A stretch of DNA of 64,000 nucleotides from Symbiodinium natans (taxonomy: Eukaryota > Sar > Dinophyceae > Suessiales > Symbiodiniaceae), in assembly GCA_905221605.1 (NCBI GenBank), contig CAJNDS010000315.1, positions 104,540 to 168,539 of the forward strand, given 5' to 3'. The notes beneath the pieces are model-generated. The model did no database searches, was not told the DNA's origin, and was given only the letters and a program-made list of their open reading frames with translations. This document shows, piece after piece, positions 32,440 through 42,081 of this stretch (position 1 is its first letter; every line of letters starts with the position of its first letter). The position numbers and the translations under genes are program-made.

Positions 32440-35400
32440 AATTTGGAATACAATGCTCAAAGCGTGTGCGAACGCGGGTGACATCCATGTGGCAGAGCGT
32501 CTTTTCCAATCGCTGTGCAGTCTTGGGCCCAGTTTTTTTCCCCCACTCTGTCCTGTGCATGTGCCTTCATATAAAACGTGACTAAGACACAATGGAATTA
32601 TTGTTCTCCAGACAGTTCGGCCTCGTGATGCCACAGATCGCCACAACTTAGGTCAGCGAATCGCGCCAAACAGCAAGACCTTCGGAAAACTGATAGAGGC
32701 TGCAGCGAAAAGCGCCCACCCACACCATGCCGTCTCTTGGCTTCAAGAGATGCAACGCTGCAGTTTCAAGCCGGATCTCCTGAACTACAACGAAGTCATC
32801 GCAGCCGCGGCGAATGCCCATGACCTGGACTCGGCTGTGGCCTGGTTGGCGCATTTGGAAACCGAGAATCTTCAGCCCAATATCTTTTCATACAATTCGG
32901 TCCTCAGCGCTGCTGCAAAGAAGGGGGACCTTCGCATCTCCCGGCATCTTGTCCGCGAGCTGTTGTCTGTTCGAGTGGTGCGATCGCATGAAAGCCATGT
33001 GCAGAACGTCAGTCTTGGAGCCCAGGGCGATTTACCAGCAGATGCAGGAAGCTGGTACTCGGCCAGATATGTACACCTTCAACACCATCATCAGCGCGGC
33101 AGCACGTGCAGAGTCTGGAGTTGCGGCAGCTGACGAGTGGCTGAGAATCATGAAGTCCGCTTCTGTCACGCCGGGGCCAGAAACTTTTAATGTATCCTTG
33201 CTGCACTTAGCTGCGCGCAGCGGCACACAGCAAGGTGCGACGCACGGCTGGTCAACATTCCTCTCCGTCTCGCTACTGTAGTACTGCATTGCCACAGGCA
33301 CTGATGGATGTGGCCGCCAAGCACCATGACTTGCCAGCTGCTGAGCATTGGTTTCGCGAGCTTGTCGCCGAGGCCGCAAGTGGAAGCTGTAGAAGCGAGT
33401 GGGGCAGGGGTGATTCATCATTGTTTTCTTCTGCAGGGATGGCTGCCGTCTGCCGTGTCATGGCGGACCCTGATTGCAGCTAGCATCAGCTGTGAAGAAA
33501 TGCCTGCTGCAGCTACGTCGCTGCAAGCGATGGCTGCTAGCAAAATCCAGCCAGATGCGGCAGTCTTGCCGAAGTTAGTCATGCTACTAGGGGTATGTGT
33601 TTGGGGCCTCTTCCAGTCTGGGCAGATTGGGGAGCCCAACCGCTCTAAACACCGGTTCAGGTGACCTACTCCAGGCTACTCCGCGCTGCGGCAAGATCCC
33701 GGTGCTCCATGCACACGTGGCTACGGCACATGCCACAGCCATCGAGGGAGGATGCCGGCCTGGTAACGAACATCCTGGCAGATGCAGCAGCTGAAGCAGG
33801 TGATGCTGCCGAAGCACAGCGCTTCTTAGAGCAGATCAGGCTCCGCCCTCAGACGGCGCAGCGGGGGGAAACGCAATGGCTCTCTGGGTTCAAGTGCTGC
33901 GACCTGTGATGTTTGCTGTCTTGTCTTGCCCACATGGAACCTCTTAGTCTTCATTCTTCCGCAAACGCAAGGCTTGAAACAGAAGTCGTGTTAGCACTTG
34001 CAGGCGACATCGTGACCATTGATCTCGACACATTGCTAAGCTTCGGCTTCGGCTTGGGAGGGATTTCCTGCGTCGTGCACATTGTTGAGGTCTCATCCGT
34101 CTCCATCAAAACCGTTCCGACCGCCATAGGACCACAACATCCTTAGATGGCAGCCGTTACCGCTGTACGAGGCTGCTGCGGTTTTTGGTAAAATCAGTCA
34201 TGTCAAGGAAGGAGTCTTCAAACACTTGGCCGGAAACGAAGGTGTGAGGCTGCTTCTAGCACTCAGACAGTTTAGGAGCCACATGGCAAGCGCAACAGCG
34301 TCTGAGCCCGGTAAGAGACAAGTCTAGCCCAGCCATACGCAAAGCCAGGGTTCGTTACGCGGCGGGTGGACCATGCTTTCATGTGACATCTTCTTAGTAG
34401 TAGCCATTGATAGGTTGATACATGGCAAGCTGCATGAAAACTGCAAGCATGAAAACTGCATGCCGACGAAACTTGAAACTTGTTTTCTCGTTTCGAGTCT
34501 GGTTTGTGATCTGCAGCACTAAAGCCTGAGGACCCTGAAATTACAGCCAGACCTGTTCACCTACACAGCGGTCATCAAGGCTTGCGTCCACGCAGGTGAT
34601 GTGAGGGGTCGGATGCCCAGCTGGTGAGGGAGACCTATTGGCAGGCATTGCGGCGCGCTATGTTGCAACAGCCAGCCTGGCAGGTGCCGAGCACAATTTC
34701 AATTTGATGTCGCAGCAGGTAGGGGTTTTGTCCCGCTGTCTTGTGGTGCCAAGAAGTGCGCAACAGGGTCGGGCAAAGCCTGCGAGGTTCGGCCAGACCT
34801 TGCTGCCTTCGGCCTGATGCTGCGTTCCTGCCTTCAGATGCCGAACGGCCTGCGCCAGGAGAAGGCCATGGCTTGGCCCCTTTGCAGCACTTCTGGCAAT
34901 ACTTGCTCTTGGGTTTAGGATTCCGCGAAAATTGAGAGCTTGATGCAATACACTGCGTGTGATCTTGAGGTTCCGCTCGATGTGTGATAGCTGCCTGTCG
35001 CCTTCAGTGCTAGAGTACACCCAGCTACTGCAAGCTCTTGCTGAGCCTGGTCACCCAGATGTGGAGGCAGTTTTCCGTGAGATGCTTATGCGAGGCGTTC
35101 TGCCAACCCGAGTCACGATCAAGGTTGTGGAGAAAGTGCTCGGGCGTCGGGTCGTGAAGAGACTGCTTGAGGAGCTGAACGTAGATGAGACGTCTTTGGG
35201 TGATTTGGTCACGGCTGACTTCCAGAGGCGGCACACATTAACCGCCCCAAGGGCGAAGGAATTCGAGCGGCAGAAACGCCTAGCTTACTTGAGCCAACCT
35301 AATCGGGACAAAAAGGGCAACCCACCGCGCGGCAGTGTGTCTATGTGCGGTGCTAAAGTGTGCCTGAAATTGCCTCTAAGTCCTGCGTTGGTCGTGGACG

Positions 35401-35525
35401 TGGCTACAGGAGTTGACATGGCCATACATGGGCTGCCGAAGTCTGACGGAAGTCATTGCATGAAGTTTCTGGTAGGACATCGCACGGTAGACACCAAAAC
35501 GTGGTTGAACCACAGCACGGCCTAA
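32440..35525 (+). CDS. Pentatricopeptide repeat (PPR) protein, multi-exon, frame changes
   Basis: Successive PPR motifs appear in order on +: NTMLKACANAGDIHVAERLF (32447-32506); KTFGKLIEAAAK and EMQRCSFKPDLLNYNEVI (32680-32800); AVAWLAHLETENLQPNIFSYN and SVLSAAAKKGDL (32836-32935); QMQEAGTRPDMYTFNTIISA (33040-33100); LPSAVSWRTLIAASI (33447-33490); VTYSRLLRAAAR (33661-33700); LKLQPDLFTYTAVIKAC (34535-34590); LEYTQLLQALAEPG and VEAVFREMLMRGVLPTRVTI (35011-35130). It ends with a basic tail and TAA at 35523-35525. PPR proteins bind organellar RNA and act in its processing, editing or translation. The frame changes several times. Some changes coincide with plausible introns; others (near 32445 and 32975) fall inside motifs and suggest indels, so it may be decaying. 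The candidate 5' exon is at 16701. Confidence 0.75.
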
Positions 35526-36468
35526 GCTGATGGCGACGTGATGCCTTTACACACATCATGGGTGCAGCTGCTTGGAGGAGGTGGTTCTGTCGCAGCCAGA
35601 GGCACCAGCGCTGCTCGACCACACTTCGACTGCAGCTTGAGAATCCGACTCACTTGCACGGCGCTTCGGCTTCATTCGGCTTCATTCTTCAATGCTTTAA
35701 CTTGACTTACCTACCGTAGTACTGTGGCCGCTCTTCTGCCCTGTTCGCCGCTGTTGTCCGCCTGCTTTGTGGCAAAAAGCTGCACACAGGTGAGCGCCCC
35801 TTTGATCTTGGGCCGTTTGCATGCCACCGTGTGCCAGCAGATGCCGAGCCGATGCGGCTGGATCGCTGGCTCAGAAAGCATGTTTGCCAGAGGCTCTGCT
35901 GTTTGTCCTCGGCTGCACAACATGTTCGCAATGTTTGCTTCGGTCAACTGGCCTAAGGTTCCAACTGGAACGCGGGTCAAAAACTGATAAGCTCCAAGCA
36001 GGTATGGGCATCTCGGCTTTTGAAGGGATCTGCTGTTGACTGCATGTCTTCTTAGGGTTTGTCTTGACCTCTGCTGCACCAAGCACTGGTGAGGTTATGA
36101 GCCCAGACGCCACTGCGGAGGAGCATCGGGGAAGTGTTGTGATCCCTCGCTTTCGTCCTACGTGTCAGGGGAGGACGCCTTTGAAAGCTAACGTGCCATG
36201 ACAAGATGCAGAGTGTTCAGGCTCCCAGGACCAGGTGGAGGTTGCGCTTCCTCAGACGTTCTCGGCTTGTGTCACAACCGAGGATCTGGTTTACTTTCCA
36301 AAGGTGATGAGCCCTGTGCCCAAGAAGAGACTGCCGGTAGCACAGCAGAAGGAAGTGCCCGGATGGTTGCTACGGCGATGCCCGGCCGAGGGTCTCGTTT
36401 CCTTTTTTTCTCGTCGGCTTCCTTGCAATAGGGTATATGACTTGGCCAGCATACGCCACCCTGATAAG
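35526..36468. other. Spacer, with a possible 5' exon of the pseudouridine synthase
   Basis: Mostly without motif. Near 36230-36370 a frame reads VALPQTFSACVTTEDLVYFP and KEVPGWLLRRC. It has coding-like composition and could be an upstream exon of the RluA-like gene, but I cannot confirm this. Confidence 0.35.
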
Positions 36469-37676
36469 GAATCATCTACAAGGATACAGACTTCCTCGTC
36501 CTGGACAAGCCCATTGGGTGGTCAGTGGCTCCTGGAAAGCATGTTGGCGGAACGCACCTGCTTCGATTGCTGCCAAGCCTGCAGTTTGGCATGGAGGCCT
36601 TGGAGGGTGCAGGGTTTAGGGTTTCGCGTTCAAAGGGTTCAAAGGGTTCTACGGGTTCTAAGGGTTCTAAGGGTTCAAAGGGTTCACAGGGTTCAAAGGG
36701 TTCAAAGGGTTCAAAGGGTTCAAAGGGTTCAAAGGGTTCAAAGGGTTCAAAGGGTTCAAAGGGTTCAAAGGGTTCAAAGGGTTCAAAGGGTTCAAAGGGT
36801 TCAAAGGGTTCAAAGGGTTCAAAGGGTTCAAAGGGTTCAAAGGGTTCAAAGGGTTCAAAGGGTTCAAAGGGTTCAAAGGGTTCAAAGGGTTCAAAGGGTT
36901 CAAAGGGTTCAAAGGGTTCAAAGGGTTCAAAGGGTTCAAAGGGTTCAAAGGGTTCAAAGGGTTCAAAGGGTTCAAAGGGTTCAAAGGGTTCAAAGGGTTC
37001 AAAGGGTTCAAAGGGTTCAAAGGGTTCAAAGGGTTCAAAGGGTTCAAAGGGTTCAAAGGGTTCAAAGGGTTCAAAGGGTTCAAAGAGTGCATACCGGACT
37101 ACCACGGTCTGAAGTCCCTGCTGCTGTGAGTCGTTCCTTCTCCTGGAGCAGAAAGGGTTAAGGGTTAAGGAACAACTGCACGGGCGCAGAGCTGCGCAGG
37201 AGCCACCCCGGCTGGTCCACCGGCTGAGCACGGAGATGAGCGGGGTGCTGCTGCTTGCAAGGCACAAGGCTGCGGCCTCCTTCGCCAAGGACATGGTGGC
37301 GCAACGTTCTTTCTGGCAGCGGGAGCTATGGGCTGTCGTTTGTGGACGGACGCCCAAGTCTGGGCAAGTCTCTATGCCCTTGGCATTGGAGAGGCTGGGC
37401 ACAGGATCGGTTGCGAAACCAGTAAGAGAAGACGATGGTGGCTTGCCCGCCATGACCGAGTATTCGTCACTGCTGTATTCTCCGCTGGCTGGTGGCCTCA
37501 CCCTCTTGTCCATGAATCCCTACAGCGGCAGGTATCACCAAACACGTGCGCACTGTGCCTTCGGACTGCGTGCGCCCATGGTGGGGGATCCCATCTACTA
37601 CCAATTGTCGAACGAGTTGTCCACGGTGTCCGACTTCAAAGTCAGGTCCTCCTGCTGCCACGAATTTTTGTTGTAG
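36469..37676 (+). CDS. RluA-family pseudouridine synthase, catalytic Asp replaced by Ser
   Basis: Exon A (36469-36605) follows an AG acceptor and reads IIYKDTDFLVLDKPIGWSVA, the family's conserved N-terminal motif. Exon B (from 37170) reads EPPRLVHRLSTEMSGVLLLA, then GGLTLLSMNPYSGRYHQTRA and APMVGDPIYYQ, matching RluA motifs II and III. The family motif is H-R-L-D-x-x-T-S-G, where the Asp attacks the uridine. Here it is H-R-L-S-x-x-M-S-G, so the usual catalytic residue is absent. The enzymes isomerise uridine to pseudouridine in rRNA or tRNA; this copy may be inactive or may only bind RNA. Between the exons is an intron of about 560 bases made largely of a 9-bp minisatellite. The C-terminus after about 37640 is uncertain. 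Confidence 0.75.
36627..37087 (+). repeat. 9-bp minisatellite (GGGTTCAAA)n, about 50 copies, intronic
   Basis: Almost perfect tandem copies; variants (CTACGGGTT, TTCTAAGGG, TTCACAGGG) are confined to the first 60 bases, so expansion occurred toward the 3' side. The unit length is a multiple of three and lacks stops in five of six frames, which produces long artefactual Gly-Ser-Lys, Val-Gln-Arg, Phe-Glu-Pro and Leu-Asn-Pro repeats. A GGGTTTAGGG telomere-like decamer sits just before it. Confidence 0.97.
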
Positions 37677-38932
37677 CTCTCTTGAGGGAGCTACTGGTTC
37701 AAGGCTTTCCGGAAGTTGGCTCAGGTCGTACAGCATCGTAGATGCGGCTGTGATCGAACGGGGTGCCAGAATTCTCAGCTAAGGTTGCCAGAAGTCTCAG
37801 CTAAGGTGCTGAGACCATTTCTTTTTCCAGCAAAAGAGAATGCAGATGCAGGGTTGTCATGAACTGCCCAAATAAGTCCGAGGCGATACGGCTATGCCTT
37901 TTTGATCTGACAACCAATGAATCAAGGTACCACTCAGCGGAGGCACGGCGTGAACGTGCCGAGCTGGTGGGCGCTCAGCCCCGCCCCTCGGCCATAACAG
38001 GCGAGTCATCCACAGCCTTGAGTGCTGACTTGGAGGTTCATGGGCAGTTAAAGGTAGGGTGTAAATCCCTACAAATGAACCTCTAAGTAGGCAGACAGGT
38101 CGGACGGTCGCACTCATGTCTTGAGCTGATGGTGTGGGCGATGCCTTGTTCGCGGCTTGCAAGTCTCACGATTCCGTTTCAAGGCTTGCACCTGCACAGT
38201 CGCCAGTTGACCATCAAGACTTTTGCGGGGAAGGAAGTGACGGTCACTGCGTGAAGACCTCGGTTCTTCGACAGAGTTGTTAGAACAACGAACGGGGCTG
38301 GCCCCAAGTCAAGTGTTGCGATTGGGCTGCTAGAGGCCGCTGCCGCCCCACATGTCCACAACCTTCCACGCTCTTGGATGGTCTCAGTGGCTAAGGCCTG
38401 GAACTGACAAAACGCTTAGCATCACGTGACCCGGGATTTTTGTTCCCACTGTTGGATGCGAAGATGTACGAAGTTCCCAGGCGTGCTGAGCGACGAGCCG
38501 CAGTGCAAAGTGCATGGCGGGCGGAGGAGGACCCTCATATCATCGAAGCCCTGGCGCAGGCGGGCCTGCAAGTGTGAAAGTTGCGCAGCATCGGCAGACT
38601 TTGTTCTGCTAGTTATTGTCAGAACAGCTACGGTATGTACTGTATATACCAAAAGATATTCATATATGTATATATGTGTATATGTATGTATACATATGTA
38701 GATATACTTGTACTGTAAATACAATTGAAAGCATGTATCCTAGTACAAATATAAAAACAGAAAAGAACGAAAAAGTAAATAATATGTATTCGTAGAAGTA
38801 TAAGTGTAAGTACAAGTACTAGTAGTAAGTACAAGTAATAAGTACAAGTGCCAAGTAGAAGTAGATAGAAGTAGAAGTAGAAGTATAAGTAGAACCATAA
38901 GTAAAAATATCAGTAAATGAATCACATATACG

Positions 38933-38989
<57 letters not shown>

Positions 38990-39247
38990 TATATATATAT
39001 ATATATATTATATGTATATATATATATATGTATGTATATATATATATATATATAATATGTAAGAGTTATCAACTGGGCAGGCCCGTATTGAAGCAGACCA
39101 GCGCCCCAAAGAACCACATTCTGGCTCGGAGGCACCGGGCATTCAGAAAGGAAGGGCGAACCGGGCTTTTGTTGCGCTCCCTTTTCTCTCCCCCACCCTA
39201 CAAGCTGGGGGGTTTGAAAGAAAAGGCTACGAGTATTTTGGGGGTAG
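37677..39247. other. No supported gene; AT repeats
   Basis: Only short frames occur. The 3' exon of the RluA-like gene may lie near 37640-37740 but is not clear. From about 38640 the sequence becomes TA-rich. Confidence 0.4.
38640..39058. repeat. TA-rich repeats: (GTA/AGTA)n then (TA)n
   Basis: AGTAC/AAGTAGA-type repeats (38770-38910) give way to long (TA)n with interspersed GTATAT (38930-39058). Such tracts readily form hairpins. Confidence 0.95.
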
Positions 39248-39339
39248 ATGAAGGGCACTCCTAATCATTTTGCGAAATGCCCCGTATCCTACAGGTCCTT
39301 AACGCAGTGTTTTTTTGGAAAGGAGGACGATGCTGGGGA

Positions 39340-39714
39340 GCCTGGAGAGCCAGAGGCAGAAGATGCTCCTGAAAGTTGGGGGGATCAAGTGGATCAAGTG
39401 GATCAAGATCTCGATACCGCCGCTGCTGGTCGTGGGCGTCGGTCCCTGGGCTCAGCTTTCCAGCTGGCAAGGGGGTTCGTTGCCAGCTGCCCTCTTGTTA
39501 AGCGGGCCCAATTCTAGTACACCGGGGGCATGCCAAGGTCCCGAAGAAGAACTTGAGGACCTGCTCGCCCTCGAAGTGATGGCTAGTGCAGTCTGCAGTG
39601 GCCAAAACTCTGAGCGACATGAACGCGAGGGACATAGTTGCAGAACGTATGCTGGACGAACAGGCCTTGAGCCATCTTATCTTCGCCCCGCCGCTTTCTA
39701 CACGTCCAGCGTCG
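39340..39714 (+). CDS. Possible exons of an unrecognised protein
   Basis: Two pieces look coding: an acidic stretch at about 39345-39510 (EPGEPEAEDAPESWGDQ) and 39589-39714 (SAVAKTLSDMNARDIVAERM then LDEQALSHLIFAPPLSTRP). They are in different frames and would need splicing. No family is recognised. They could belong to an upstream gene or to the 5' part of the SelO gene. Confidence 0.25.
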
Positions 39715-40528
39715 CAGTCCATGGCTCGCTGTTGTGCCTGAAGAGCAGATGATGAGCAGAATAGAGCAAGAATACTTGTCTCATCCACACCCCAGTGCCA
39801 CATTCTTGACACCTGGAGCACCAATGCTTTGAGCCATGCTGCTTGGGGAGTGGCAGTGCCGGCCACATGCCCAGCCATCTCAGCCAAGTCGGCCACGGGC
39901 CCATGGCGAAGCTCAGAGCCGTCAATGCAGGTTGGATTTCCTCATGGGTGCCACTGTTTGTGGTCTCTGTGGTTCCGGCTGCGCCCGTCGCCTGTGGCAT
40001 GCGCAGGGGAGATGCCGCGGCTCCCGCGTTAATCGAGTCAGGCGGCAGATCCTTCCAGCGGGCTTGTCGGAGCTCCAGCAGTCGCCTTGATGCAAGAGGG
40101 TTCACCGCCTGAGGTGCGACGACAGCTGGCATGCCGTAACATACTGTAGCAAAGCCGCTGTCAGTTGGGATAGCTTTGGATTTCATTGTGCCCCGCACTT
40201 CCAACCCTTGGCACCTCTTGCACTCCCCTGCAAGCATGTTCAACGTTTCAACCCTCACTGCTAAAGCCTTCCAAGACTTACCTTTTTTCTTTTTTCTGAG
40301 TGCTGCAGGAATGCAGATCACTCCTGGATACGGGAGCTGACTCCAGATCCCCAGCAGCAACTCCACGAGCCCAACCACGAGAAGCGGTTGGTCTCTGCAG
40401 GCAGGTGCTGCAAAAGGATTTGTGCCTGAAAAGCCGGAAGCCGCCTCTGTATCCTCTGTTGAAATACCACAGATCAAGAGCATGAGACACTTCGAGTACA
40501 ATTCCCACACCACAGTAGCCCCGCTTGT
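39715..40528. other. Spacer before SelO, nothing recognised
   Basis: No motif was found on +. A long minus-strand frame (39698-40549) is most likely a shadow. A short 5' exon of SelO may lie here. Confidence 0.35.
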
Positions 40529-42081
40529 TTGACTTCTGCTCGAGGTCATTATGTCCAGGTCAAGCCAACGCCTTTGCTGAATCCATGCCTTGTGGCCTAC
40601 AGCTCGGACATGGCAGGCGACTTAGGCCTCTCAGAAGCCGATTGCCAATCGGACGATTTCCTGCAGTACATGTCAGGGTTTGCGGACACCATGCCGGAAA
40701 TGCGAAGCTGGTGCACCCCCTACACCCTGTCGGTGGCCGGCAACGAAATTTCAACTGGCAACATGTATGGCGATGGTCGGGCAATTTCAGTCGGAGAAGT
40801 GGTCGTAGATGGAAACCGATGGGAGCTGCAATTGAAGGGTGCTGGATGCACGCCTTTTTGTCGTGGAGCAGATGGTCGAGCCGTAATTCGATCCAGCTTG
40901 CGTGAGTTCCTGGCATCTGAGGCAATGCATCATCTCAACGTTCCAACGACGCGCGGGCTCTGCTTGATCATGTCCCGGTCTGAGAGTGCTTTGCGCGAAT
41001 GGCTGGGTGAGCGGGTGTATGAGCCCTGTGCCATCACCTGCCGAGTATCCCGATCATTTTTACGAGTCGGCCACTTGGAGCTGTTCGGCCGTCGTGCAAG
41101 GGACGCTTGGGATGGACCCGCGAGGCGGGAGCTGGAGCAGATCGTCCGCCATCTGATTGCTCGGGAATACCCTGAGTGCTTCGAGGGCGATGAAGATTTG
41201 TACCAACTTCAAGCGCCTCTCCGGCGAATGCTCTTGCCGATGGCACGTCGCATGGCCCAGTTGCCGGCGGAGTGGTGGCGTGTAGGATTCTGCCAGGGGA
41301 ATTTCCAATCGGACAACTGCCTCCTTGGGGGCAGGACCATGGACTACGGTCCCTTTGGCTTCATGGAATGCTACAACCCACGCTGGTGCAGCTGGACAGA
41401 TGGTATCGACAAATTCAGCTTTCGCAATCAGCCGAAAGCCGCATACCAAAACTTTACGAGCGCCGTTCGGTCGATTGAGTGTCTTCTCGATGCAGATGGT
41501 CGCCAAGAGGCCCAGAGGGTGCTGAGAGCCTTTCCATCATTGATGGCTGAGGCTTTCGCAGAGGTTCGGATGCAGAAGCTTGGCTTCTCCTTCTGGGATG
41601 ACAATGGAGCACGGTTGTGCGATGATCTGCTCGTGCTGATGGAGCAGTCGGGAGCAGACTGGACCTTGACATGGCGATGTCTTGCCACAATAGCACAAGA
41701 TTGGGATGAACTGATGGAAAGCGGCAGCCTCCTCACCCCTTTGCAGAGATGCTTCTACCAAGCCCTGAGCCCAGATCTCGAGAGAGCATGGTCTCAATGG
41801 CTTTGGGAGTGGCTGACGCGCCTGAGGGAGGAGGGAGATGATCCAGATGAAGTCGCCAGCCGCATGCGGCAAGTGTCACCAAAGTATGTGCCTCGCAACT
41901 GGATGCTCATGGAGGCATACGAAGCAGCTGAGAGTGGCAGCTTTCAACTTGCCCAGGAGCTGCTGAATCTGTTTTCCAGCCCGTACGATGAACATCCGGA
42001 GTTCGAGTCCCGATACTTTCGCCTAGCACCTCCAGAGGTGAGAACTCGGCCGGGAGTGTACGTCATGAGCTGATCCTCGTA
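40529..42081 (+). CDS. selO: SelO-family protein adenylyltransferase, probable UGA-selenocysteine near C-terminus
   Basis: A single open frame. Counting from 40529 (a TTG, so the true start lies upstream), it begins with YVQVKPTPLLNPCLVAY, the family's N-terminus. It contains GDGRA (81-85), ELQLKGAG with the nucleotide-binding Lys 103, RSSLREFLASEAMHHL with the helix Glu 126, SRSFLRVGHLE (174-184), then Asp 262-Asn 263 and Asp 272 in SDN and DYGPFGFME, the metal-binding pair. SelO is a pseudokinase-fold enzyme that transfers AMP from ATP to Ser, Thr or Tyr of proteins, usually in mitochondria. The frame reaches TGA at 42073-42075, then TCC TCG TAG. Sec followed by two residues and stop is the known end of animal SelO, and bacterial homologues end Cys-Ser-Ser, so the TGA very likely encodes Sec. 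The upstream GHQFG-like motif is degenerate. No SECIS was found by eye. Confidence 0.85.

Noticed and set aside
36627-37087. CRISPR-like direct repeats
   Set aside because: Units are contiguous 9-mers with no spacers; a simple minisatellite.
36476-37513. Minus-strand protein with about 45 Phe-Glu-Pro repeats, and related Leu-Asn-Pro, Val-Gln-Arg and Gly-Ser-Lys frames
   Set aside because: They are translations of one 9-bp minisatellite that lacks stops in five frames; the flanks encode an RluA-like enzyme on +.
39698-40549. Minus-strand frame of 283 codons upstream of SelO
   Set aside because: No motif, and it overlaps probable plus-strand coding pieces; treated as a shadow.
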